DNA from: Euwallacea fornicatus
Lineage: Eukaryota > Arthropoda > Insecta > Coleoptera > Curculionidae
Assembly: GCF_040115645.1 (NCBI RefSeq)
Contig: NW_027096024.1
Coordinates: 62,001-126,000 of the forward strand
Length of the DNA: 64,000 nt
Direction: 5' to 3'
Part shown: one piece after another, positions 48,101 through 59,606 of the stretch
How positions within the stretch are numbered: the stretch's first letter is position 1
Layout of the letters: the number at the start of each line of letters is the position of its first letter
Position numbers and translations under genes: made by a program
Notes under the pieces: generated by a model
The model's database searches: none
What the model saw: the letters and a program-made list of their open reading frames with translations, nothing else
What the model was told of the DNA's origin: nothing

Positions 48101-51100
48101 CAACTTTTGTGCTTTTCAAAATTTGAAGCTCGATAACTTCGGCAAATGTGGACCAAAGTTGTTAAACAAACTGTCAAATTAATCAGCTCGACGAGATTTT
48201 GAAGATATCTCAACACATCATGATTGCATCTTGTTGAATTTCCAAGAAAAATGGTACTTTATGTGCTCAAACACACAACTTTTGTGACTTTTCAAATTTT
48301 GAAGCTCGATAACTTCGGCAAATGTGGACCAAAGTTGTTAAACAAACTGTCAAATTAATCAGCTAGACGAGATTTTGAAGATGTCACAACACATCATGAT
48401 TGCATCTTGTTGAATTTTCAAGAAAAAAAGTACTTTATGTGCTCAAACACACAACTTTTGTGACTTTTCAAACTTTGAAGCTCTATAACTTTGGCAAATG
48501 TGGACCAAATTTGTTAAACAAACTGTCAAATTAATCAGCTAGACGAGATTTTGAAGATGTCACAACACATCATGATTGCATCTTGTTGAATTTCCAAGAA
48601 AAATAGTACTTTATGTGCTCAAACACACAACTTTTGTGCTTTTCAAACTTTGAAGCTCGATAACTTCGGCAAATGTGGACCAAATTTGTTAAACAAACTG
48701 TCAAATTAATCAGCTCGACGAGATTTTGAAGATATCTCAACACATCATGATTGCATCTTGTTGAATTTCCAAGAAAAATGGTACTTTATGTGCTCAAACA
48801 CACAACTTTTGTGACTTTTCAAACTTTGAAGCTCGATAACTTCGGCAAATGTGGACCAAAGTTGTTAAACAAACTGTCAAATTAATCAGCTAGACGAGAT
48901 TTTGAAGATGTCACAACACATCATGATTGCATCTTGTTGAATTTTCAAGAAAAAAAGTACTTTTTGTGCTCAAACACACAACTTTTGTGACTTTTCAAAC
49001 TTTGAAGCTCTATAACTTTGGCAAATGTGGACCAAATTTGTTAAACAAACTGTCAAATTAATCAGCTAGACGAGATTTTGAAGATGTCACAACACATCAT
49101 GATTGCATCTTGTTGAATTTCCAAGAAAAATAGTACTTTATGTGCTCAAACACACAACTTTTGTGCTTTTCAAAGTTTGAAGCTCGATAACTTCGGCAAA
49201 TGTGGACCAAATTTGTTAAACAAACTGTCAAATTAAACACTTCAACGGGATTTTGAAGATGTCACAACACATCATGATTGCATCTTGTTGAATTTCCAAG
49301 AAAAATAGTACTTTATGTGCTCAAACACACAACTTTAGTGACTTTTCAAACTTTGAAGCTCGATAACTTCGGCAAATGTGGACCAAAGTTGTTAAACAAA
49401 CTGTCAAATTAATCAGCTAGACGAGATTTTGAAGATGTCACAACACATCATGATTGCATCTTGTTGAATTTCCAAGAAAAATAGCACTTTATGTGCTCAA
49501 ACACACAACTTTTGTGACTTTTCAAACTTTGAAGCTCGATAACTTCGGCAAATGTGGACCAAAGTTGTTAAACAAACTGTCAAATTAATCAGCTAGACGA
49601 GATTTTGAAGATGTTACAACACATCATGATTGCATCTTGTTGAATTTCCAAGAAAAATAGTACTTTATGTGCTCAAACACACAACTTTTGTGACTTTTCA
49701 AACTTTGAAGCTCGATAACTTCGGCAAATGTGGACCAAAGTTGTTAAACAAACTGTCAAATTAATCAGCTAGACGAGATTTTGAAGATGTTACAACACAT
49801 CATGATTGCATCTTGTTGAATTTCCAAGAAAAATAGTACTTTATGTGCTCAAACACACAACTTTTGTGACTTTTCAAACTTTGAAGCTCGATAACTTCGG
49901 CAAATGTGGACCAAAGTTGTTAAACAAACTGTCAAATTAATCAGCTAGACGAGATTTTGAAGATGTTACAACACATCATGATTGCATCTTGTTGAATTTC
50001 CAAGAAAAATAGTACTTTATGTGCTCAAACACACAACTTTTGTGACTTTTCAAACTTTGAAGCTCGATAACTTCGGCAAATGTGGACCAAAGTTGTTAAA
50101 CAAACTGTCAAATTAATCAGCTAGACGAGATTTTGAAGATGTTACAACACATCATGATTGCATCTTGTTGAATTTCCAAGAAAAATGGTACTTTATGTGC
50201 TCAAACACACAACTTTTGTGACTTTTCAAACTTTGAAGCTCGATAACTTCGGCAAATGTGGACCATAGTTGTTAAACAAACTGTCAAATTAATCAGCTAG
50301 ACGAGATTTTGAAGATGTCACAACACATCATGATTGCATCTTGTTGAATTTCCAAGAAAAATAGTACTTTATGTGCTCAAACACACAACTTTTGTGACTT
50401 TTCAAACTTTGAAGCTCTATAACTTTGGCAAATGTGGACCAAATTTGTTAAACAAACTGTCAAATTAATCAGCTAGACGAGATTTTGAAGATGTCACAAC
50501 ACATCATGATTGCATCTTGTTGAATTTCCAAGAAAAATAGTACTTTATGTGCTCAAACACACAACTTTTGTGCTTTTCAAACTTTGAAGCTCGATAACTT
50601 CGGCAAATGTGGACCAAATTTGTTAAACAAACTGTCAAATTAATCAGCTCGACGAGATTTTGAAGATATCTCAACACATCATGATTGCATCTTGTTGAAT
50701 TTCCAAGAAAAATGGTACTTTATGTGCTCAAACACACAACTTTTGTGACTTTTCAAACTTTGAAGCTCGATAACTTCGGCAAATGTGGACCAAAGTTGTT
50801 AAACAAACTGTCAAATTAATCAGCTAGACGAGATTTTGAAGATGTCACAACACATCATCATTGCATCTTGTTGAATTTTCAAGAAAAAAAGTACTTTATG
50901 TGCTCAAACACACAACTTTTGTGACTTTTCAAACTTTGAAGCTCTATAACTTTGGCAAATGTGGACCAAATTTGTTAAACAAACTGTCAAATTAATCAGC
51001 TAGACGAGATTTTGAAGATGTCACAACACATCATGATTGCATCTTGTTGAATTTCCAAGAAAAATAGTACTTTATGTGCTCAAACACACAACTTTTGTGC

Positions 51101-51814
51101 TTTTCAAAGTTTGAAGCTCGATAACTTCGGCAAATGTGGACCAAAGTTGTTAAAAAAACTGTCCAATTAAACACTTCAACGGGATTTTGAAGATGTCACA
51201 ACACATCATGATTGCATCTTGTTGAATTTCCAAGAAAAATAGTACTTTATGTGCTCAAACACACAACTTTTGTGCTTTTCAAAATTTGAAGCTCGATAAC
51301 TTCGGCAAATGTGGACCAAAGTTGTTAAACAAACTGTCAAATTAATCAGCTCGACGAGATTTTGAAGATATCTCAACACATCATGATTGCATCTTGTTGA
51401 ATTTCCAAGAAAAATGGTACTTTATGTGCTCAAACACACAACTTTTGTGACTTTTCAAATTTTGAAGCTCGATAACTTCGGCAAATGTGGACCAAAGTTG
51501 TTAAACAAACTGTCAAATTAATCAGCTAGACGAGATTTTGAAGATGTCACAACACATCATGATTGCATCTTGTTGAATTTTCAAGAAAAAAAGTACTTTA
51601 TGTGCTCAAACACACAACTTTTGTGACTTTTCAAACTTTGAAGCTCTATAACTTTGGCAAATGTGGACAAAATTTGTTAAACAAACTGTCAAATTAATCA
51701 GCTAGACGAGATTTTGAAGATGTCACAACACATCATGATTGCATCTTGTTGAATTTCCAAGAAAAATAGTACTTTATGTGCTCAAACACACAACTTTTGT
51801 GACTTTTCAAACTT
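45137..51814 (+). repeat. 18-monomer HOR, 3,163 bp, about 2.1 copies
   Basis: Segments 45170-48638 and 48333-51801 match at every diagnostic site I compared, apart from one substitution (c at 48506, a at 51669). From 45.48 kb the unit order is C, A with palindrome, A, D, A, four A with gatgttac, A with gaccatag, A, C, A with catcatcattg, A, G, C, A, A. Private markers repeat exactly at +3,163: catag at 47101/50264 and atcatcattg at 47691/50854. This is the youngest-looking large HOR here. The left limit is a single base difference at 45169. Confidence 0.88.
46437..47030 (+). repeat. Four-copy single-monomer amplification (gatgttac)
   Basis: Four consecutive class A monomers carry the same gatgttac change at 46447, 46623, 46799 and 46975, exactly 176 bp apart. 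The fourth has a tggtac tail. The run reappears at 49610, 49786, 49962 and 50138 within the next 18-mer copy, so it predates that duplication. Confidence 0.8.
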
Positions 51815-52870
51815 TGAAGCTCTATAACTTTGGCAAATGTGGACCAAATTTGTTAAACAAAGTGTCACATTAATTAGCTCGACGAGATTTTGAAGATATC
51901 TCAACACATCATGATTGCATCTTGTTGAATTTCCAAGAAAAATAGTACTTTATGTGCTCAAACACACAACTTTTGTGACTTTTCAAACTTTGAAGCTCTA
52001 TAACTTTGGCAAATGTGGACAAAATTTGTTAAACAAACTGTCAAATTAATCAGCTCGACGAGATTTTGAAGATATCTCAACACATCATGATTGCATCTTG
52101 TTGAATTTCCAAGAAAAATAGTACTTTATGTGCTCAAACACACAACTTTTGTGACTTTTCAAACTTTGAAGCTCTATAACTTTGGCAAATGTGGACCAAA
52201 TTTGTTAAACAAAGTGTCACATTAATTAGCTCGACGAGATTTTGAAGATATCTCAACACATCATGATTGCATCTTGTTGAATTTCCAAGAAAAATAGTAC
52301 TTTATGTGCTCAAACACACAACTTTTGTGACTTTTAAAACTTTGAAGCTCGATAACTTCGGCAAATGTGGACCAAAGTTGTTAGACAAACTGTCAAATTA
52401 AACACTTCAACGGGATTTTGAAGATGTCACAACACATCATGATTGCATCTTGTTGAATTTCCAAGAAAAATGGTACTTTATGTGCTCAAACACACAACTT
52501 TTGTGACTTTTCAAACTTTGAAGCTCGATAACTTCGGCAAATGTGGACCATAGTTGTTAAACAAACTGTCAAATTAATCAGCTAGACGAGATTTTGAAGA
52601 TGTCACAACACATCATGATTGCATCTTGTTGAATTTCCAAGAAAAATAGCACTTTATGTGCTCAAACACACAACTTTTGTGACTTTTAAAACTTTGAAGC
52701 TCGATAACTTCGGCAAATGTGAACCAAAGTTGTTAAACAAACTGTCAAATTAAACACTTCAACGGGATTTTGAAGATGTCACAACACATCATGATTGCAT
52801 CTTGTTGAATTTCCAAGAAAAATGGTACTTTATGTGCTCAAACACACAACTTTTGTGACTTTTCAAACTT
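51815..52870. repeat. Transition block with a 352-bp dimer
   Basis: Six monomers: H, C, H, D, A, D. The rare ggacaaaat variant occurs at 51666 and again at 52018, 352 bp apart, alternating with H copies, which indicates a short dimer expansion. From 52,473 on the sequence belongs to the block copied at 58.4 and 62.8 kb. Confidence 0.75.
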
Positions 52871-53866
52871 TGAAGCTCGATAACTTCGGCAAATGTGGAC
52901 CAAAGTTGTTAAAAAAACTGTCCAATTAAACACTTCAACGGGATTTTGAAGATGTCACAACACATCATGATTGCATCTTGTTGAATTTCCAAGAAAAATA
53001 GTACTTTATGTGCTCAAACACACAACTTTTGTGCTTTTCAAACTTTGAAGCTCGATAACTTCGGCAAATGTGGACCAAAGTTGTTAAACAAACTGTCAAA
53101 TTAATCAGCTCGACGAGATTTTGAAGATATCTCAACACATCATGATTGCATCTTGTTGAATTTCCAAGAAAAATGGTACTTTATGTGCTCAAACACACAA
53201 CTTTTGTGACTTTTCAAACTTTGAAGCTCGATAACTTCGGCAAATGTGGACCAAAGTTGTTAAACAAACTGTCAAATTAATCAGCTAGACGAGATTTTGA
53301 AGATGTCACAACACATCATGATTGCATCTTGTTGAATTTCCAAGAAAAATAGTACTTTATGTGCTCAAACACACAACTTTTGTGCTTTTCAAAGTTTGAA
53401 GCTCGATAACTTCGGCAAATGTAGACCAAATTTGTTAAACAAACTGTCAAATTAAACACTTCAACGGGATTTTGAAGATGTCACAACACATCATGATTGC
53501 ATCTAGTTGAATTTCCAAGAAAAATAGTACTTTATGTGCTCAAACACACAACTTTTGTGACTTTTCAAACTTTGAAGCTCGATAACTTCGGCAAATGAGG
53601 ACCAAATTTGTTAAACAAAGTGTCACATTAATTAGCTCGACAAGATTTTGAAGATGTCACAACACATCATGATTGCATCTTGTTGAATTTCCAAGAAAAA
53701 TAGTACTTTATGTGCTCAAACACACAACTTTTGTGACTTTTCAAACTTTGAAGCTCGATAACTTCGGCAAATGAGGACCAAATTTGTTAAACAAAGTGTC
53801 ACATTAATTAGCTCGACAAGATTTTGAAGATGTCACAACACATCATGATTGCATCTTGTTGAATTT
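52473..53866 (+). repeat. Triplicated module, copy 1
   Basis: This matches 58447-59840 (offset 5,974 bp, 34 monomers) with two differences noted: a at 52767 against g at 58741, and g at 52983 against t at 58957. It contains gaccatag, gtgaacc, G, C, A, tagacc/atctag and B' monomers. Its right end is t at 53867 against c at 59841. Confidence 0.82.
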
Positions 53867-54977
53867 TCAAGAAAAAAAGTACTTTATGTGCTCAAACACA
53901 CAACTTTTGTGCTTTTCAAAGTTTGAAGCTCGATAACTTCGGCAAATGTGGACCAAAGTTGTTAAAAAAACTGTCCAATTAAACACTTCAACGGGATTTT
54001 GAAGATGTCACAACACATCATGATTGCATCTTGTTGAATTTCCAAGAAAAATAGTACTTTATGTGCTCAAACACACAACTTTTGTGCTTTTCAAACTTTG
54101 AAGCTCGATAACTTCGGCAAATGTGGACCAAAGTTGTTAAACAAACTGTCAAATTAATCAGCTCGACGAGATTTTGAAGATATCTCAACACATCATGATT
54201 GCATCTTGTTGAATTTCCAAGAAAAATGGTACTTTATGTGCTCAAACACACAACTTTTGTGACTTTTCAAACTTTGAAGCTCGATAACTTCGGCAAATGT
54301 GGACCAAAGTTGTTAAACAAACTGTCAAATTAATCAGCTAGACGAGATTTTGAAGATGTCACAACACATCATGATTGCATCTTGTTGAATTTCCAAGAAA
54401 AATAGTACTTTATGTGCTCAAACACACAACTTTTGTGCTTTTCAAAGTTTGAAGCTCGATAACTTCGGCAAATGTAGACCAAATTTGTTAAACAAACTGT
54501 CAAATTAAACACTTCAACGGGATTTTGAAGATGTCACAACACATCATGATTGCATCTAGTTGAATTTCCAAGAAAAATAGTACTTTATGTGCTCAAACAC
54601 ACAACTTTTGTGACTTTTCAAACTTTGAAGCTCGATAACTTCGGCAAATGAGGACCAAATTTGTTAAACAAAGTGTCACATTAATTAGCTCGACAAGATT
54701 TTGAAGATGTCACAACACATCATGATTGCATCTTGTTGAATTTCCAAGAAAAATAGTACTTTATGTGCTCAAACACACAACTTTTGTGACTTTTCAAACT
54801 TTGAAGCTCGATAACTTCGGCAAATGAGGACCAAATTTGTTAAACAAAGTGTCACATTAATTAGCTCGACAAGATTTTGAAGATGTCATAACACATCATG
54901 ATTGCATCTTGTTGACTTTCCAAGAAAAATAGTACTTTATATGCTCAAACACACAACTTTTGTGACTTTTCAAACTT
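52871..54977 (+). repeat. 6-monomer HOR, 1,053 bp, two copies
   Basis: Unit 1 is 52871-53923 and unit 2 is 53924-54977. Order: G, C, A, D with tagacc and atctagttg, B', B'. Stretches 52869-53835 and 53922-54888 showed no difference by eye. Private markers atctag at 53501 and 54554 confirm the offset. The last copy of unit 2 changes to gatgtcataac with tatatgctc. Confidence 0.85.
53573..53748 (+). repeat. Reference monomer, class B' (176 bp)
   Basis: B' carries the class B core (cacattaattagctc, gacaag) but keeps gattttgaag, without the B one-T deletion, and has caaatgaggacc in place of caaatgtggacc. It occurs only after 53.5 kb, commonly as consecutive copies, so it is a young, locally amplified subfamily. 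Confidence 0.8.
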
Positions 54978-57900
54978 TGAAGCTCGATAACTTCGGCAAA
55001 TGTGGACCAAAGTTGTTAAAAAAACTGTCCAATTAAACACTTCAACGGGATTTTGAAGATGTCACAACACATCATGATTGCATCTTGTTGAATTTCCAAG
55101 AAAAATAGTACTTTATGTGCTCAAACACACAACTTTTGTGCTTTTCAAACTTTGAAGCTCGATAACTTCGGCAAATGTGGACCAAAGTTGTTAAACAAAC
55201 TGTCAAATTAATCAGCTAGACGAGATTTTGAAGATGTCACAACACATCATGATTGCATCTTGTTGAATTTTCAAGAAAAAAAGTACTTTATGTGCTCAAA
55301 CACACAACTTTTGTGACTTTTCAAACTTTGAAGCTCGATAACTTCGGCAAATGTGGACCAAAGTTGTTAAACAAACTGTCAAATTAATCAGCTCGACGAG
55401 ATTTTGAAGATATCTCAACACATCATGATTGCATCTTGTTGAATTTCCAAGAAAAATGGTACTTTATGTGCTCAAACACACAACTTTTGTGACTTTTCAA
55501 ACTTTGAAGCTCGATAACTTCGGCAAATGTGGACCAAAGTTGTTAAACAAACTGTCAAATTAATCAGCTCGACGAGATTTTGAAGATATCTCAACACATC
55601 ATGATTGCATCTTGTTGAATTTCCAAGAAAAATGGTACTTTATGTGCTCAAACACACAACTTTTGTGCTTTTCAAACTTTGAAGCTCGATAACTTCGGCA
55701 AATGTGGACCAAAGTTGTTAAACAAACTGTCAAATTAATCAGCTAGACGAGATTTTGAAGATGTCACAACACATCATGATTGCATCTTGTTGAATTTTCA
55801 AGAAAAAAAGTACTTTATGTGCTCAAACACACAACTTTTGTGACTTTTCAAACTTTGAAGCTCGATAACTTCGGCAAATGTGGACCAAAGTTGTTAAACA
55901 AACTGTCAAATTAATCAGCTCGACGAGATTTTGAAGATATCTCAACACATCATGATTGCATCTTGTTGAATTTCCAAGAAAAATGGTACTTTATGTGCTC
56001 AAACACACAACTTTTGTGCTTTTCAAACTTTGAAGCTCGATAACTTCGGCAAATGTGGACCAAATTTGTTAAACAAACTGTCAAATTAATCAGCTCGACA
56101 AGATTTTGAAGATGTCATAACACATCATGATTGCATCTTGTTGACTTTCCAAGAAAAATAGTACTTTATATGCTCAAACACACAACTTTTGTGACTTTTC
56201 AAACTTTGAAGCTCGATAACTTCGGCAAATGTGGACCAAAGTTGTTAAAAAAACTGTCCAATTAAACACTTCAACGGGATTTTGAAGATGTCACAACACA
56301 TCATGATTGCATCTTGTTGAATTTCCAAGAAAAATAGTACTTTATGTGCTCAAACACACAACTTTTGTGCTTTTCAAACTTTGAAGCTCGATAACTTCGG
56401 CAAATGTGGACCAAAGTTGTTAAACAAACTGTCAAATTAATCAGCTAGACGAGATTTTGAAGATGTCACAACACATCATGATTGCATCTTGTTGAATTTT
56501 CAAGAAAAAAAGTACTTTATGTGCTCAAACACACAACTTTTGTGACTTTTCAAACTTTGAAGCTCGATAACTTCGGCAAATGTGGACCAAAGTTGTTAAA
56601 CAAACTGTCAAATTAATCAGCTCGACGAGATTTTGAAGATATCTCAACACATCATGATTGCATCTTGTTGAATTTCCAAGAAAAATGGTACTTTATGTGC
56701 TCAAACACACAACTTTTGTGACTTTTCAAACTTTGAAGCTCGATAACTTCGGCAAATGTGGACCAAAGTTGTTAAACAAACTGTCAAATTAAACACTTCA
56801 ACGGGATTTTGAAGATGTCACAACACATCATGATTGCATCTTGTTGAATTTCCAAGAAAAATAGTACTTTATGTGCTCAAACACACAACTTTTGTGACTT
56901 TTCAAACTTTGAAGCTCGATAACTTCGGCAAATGTGGACCAAAGTTGTTAAACAAACTGTCAAATTAATCAGCTCGACGAGATTTTGAAGATATCTCAAC
57001 ACATCATGATTGCATCTTGTTGAATTTCCAAGAAAAATGGTACTTTATGTGCTCAAACACACAACTTTTGTGACTTTTCAAACTTTGAAGCTCGATAACT
57101 TCGGCAAATGTGGACCAAAGTTGTTAAACAAACTGTCAAATTAAACACTTCAACGGGATTTTGAAGATGTCACAACACATCATGATTGCATCTTGTTGAA
57201 TTTCCAAGAAAAATAGCACTTTATGTGCTCAAACACACAACTTTTGTGACTTTTCAAATTTTGAAGCTCGATAACTTCGGCAAATGTGGACCAAATTTGT
57301 TAAACAAACTGTCAAATTAATCAGCTCGACAAGATTTTGAAGATGTCATAACACATCATGATTGCATCTTGTTGACTTTCCAAGAAAAATAGTACTTTAT
57401 ATGCTCAAACACACAACTTTTGTGACTTTTCAAACTTTGAAGCTCGATAACTTCGGCAAATGTGGACCAAAGTTGTTAAAAAAACTGTCCAATTAAACAC
57501 TTCAACGGGATTTTGAAGATGTCACAACACATCATGATTGCATCTTGTTGAATTTCCAAGAAAAATAGTACTTTATGTGCTCAAACACACAACTTTTGTG
57601 CTTTTCAAACTTTGAAGCTCGATAACTTCGGCAAATGTGGACCAAAGTTGTTAAACAAACTGTCAAATTAATCAGCTAGACGAGATTTTGAAGATGTCAC
57701 AACACATCATGATTGCATCTTGTTGAATTTTCAAGAAAAAAAGTACTTTATGTGCTCAAACACACAACTTTTGTGACTTTTCAAACTTTGAAGCTCGATA
57801 ACTTCGGCAAATGTGGACCAAAGTTGTTAAACAAACTGTCAAATTAATCAGCTCGACGAGATTTTGAAGATATCTCAACACATCATGATTGCATCTTGTT

Positions 57901-58140
57901 GAATTTCCAAGAAAAATGGTACTTTATGTGCTCAAACACACAACTTTTGTGACTTTTCAAACTTTGAAGCTCGATAACTTCGGCAAATGTGGACCAAAGT
58001 TGTTAAACAAACTGTCAAATTAAACACTTCAACGGGATTTTGAAGATGTCACAACACATCATGATTGCATCTTGTTGAATTTCCAAGAAAAATAGTACTT
58101 TATGTGCTCAAACACACAACTTTTGTGACTTTTCAAACTT
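54978..58140 (+). repeat. 7-monomer HOR, about 1,230 bp, 2.6 copies
   Basis: Unit 1 is 54978-56206 (1,229 bp), unit 2 is 56207-57437 (1,231 bp), and unit 3 is a four-monomer partial, 57438-58140. The closing marker monomer has gatgtcataac, ttgactttcc and tatatgctc, at 54887, 56116 and 57347. Unit 1 reads G, A, C, C, A, C, marker. Unit 2 reads G, A, C, D, C, D, marker, so internal copies were replaced between units. Confidence 0.8.
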
Positions 58141-58431
58141 TGAAGCTCTATAACTTTGGCAAATGTGGACCAAATTTGTTAAACAAAGTGTCACATTAAT
58201 TAGCTCGACGAGATTTTGAAGATATCTCAACACATCATGATTGCATCTTGTTGAATTTCCAAGAAAAATAGCACTTTATGTGCTCAAACACACAACTTTT
58301 GTGACTTTTCAAACTTTGAAGCTCGATAACTTTGGCAAATGTGGACCAAATTTGTTAAACAAAGTGTCACATTAATTAGCTCGACGAGATTTTGAAGATA
58401 TCTCAACACATCATGATTGCATCTTGTTGAA

Positions 58432-59606
58432 TTTCCAAGAAAAATAGTACTTTATGTGCTCAAACACACAACTTTTGTGACTTTTCAAACTTTGAAGCTC
58501 GATAACTTCGGCAAATGTGGACCATAGTTGTTAAACAAACTGTCAAATTAATCAGCTAGACGAGATTTTGAAGATGTCACAACACATCATGATTGCATCT
58601 TGTTGAATTTCCAAGAAAAATAGCACTTTATGTGCTCAAACACACAACTTTTGTGACTTTTAAAACTTTGAAGCTCGATAACTTCGGCAAATGTGAACCA
58701 AAGTTGTTAAACAAACTGTCAAATTAAACACTTCAACGGGGTTTTGAAGATGTCACAACACATCATGATTGCATCTTGTTGAATTTCCAAGAAAAATGGT
58801 ACTTTATGTGCTCAAACACACAACTTTTGTGACTTTTCAAACTTTGAAGCTCGATAACTTCGGCAAATGTGGACCAAAGTTGTTAAAAAAACTGTCCAAT
58901 TAAACACTTCAACGGGATTTTGAAGATGTCACAACACATCATGATTGCATCTTGTTTAATTTCCAAGAAAAATAGTACTTTATGTGCTCAAACACACAAC
59001 TTTTGTGCTTTTCAAACTTTGAAGCTCGATAACTTCGGCAAATGTGGACCAAAGTTGTTAAACAAACTGTCAAATTAATCAGCTCGACGAGATTTTGAAG
59101 ATATCTCAACACATCATGATTGCATCTTGTTGAATTTCCAAGAAAAATGGTACTTTATGTGCTCAAACACACAACTTTTGTGACTTTTCAAACTTTGAAG
59201 CTCGATAACTTCGGCAAATGTGGACCAAAGTTGTTAAACAAACTGTCAAATTAATCAGCTAGACGAGATTTTGAAGATGTCACAACACATCATGATTGCA
59301 TCTTGTTGAATTTCCAAGAAAAATAGTACTTTATGTGCTCAAACACACAACTTTTGTGCTTTTCAAAGTTTGAAGCTCGATAACTTCGGCAAATGTAGAC
59401 CAAATTTGTTAAACAAACTGTCAAATTAAACACTTCAACGGGATTTTGAAGATGTCACAACACATCATGATTGCATCTAGTTGAATTTCCAAGAAAAATA
59501 GTACTTTATGTGCTCAAACACACAACTTTTGTGACTTTTCAAACTTTGAAGCTCGATAACTTCGGCAAATGAGGACCAAATTTGTTAAACAAAGTGTCAC
59601 ATTAAT
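58432..59606 (+). repeat. Triplicated module, copy 2
   Basis: This matches 62826-64000 (offset 4,394 bp, 25 monomers) with no difference seen. It carries the derived cggggttttg (58737) and cttgtttaat (58951), which copy 1 lacks. Confidence 0.82.

Noticed and set aside
45137..51814. Assembly artefact as the explanation for the near-identical 3,163-bp units
   Set aside because: Not excluded, but less likely: the second unit has its own base change (51669), partial matches to the unit occur elsewhere (39.7-40.6 kb), and the flanks differ. Long-read coverage would settle it.
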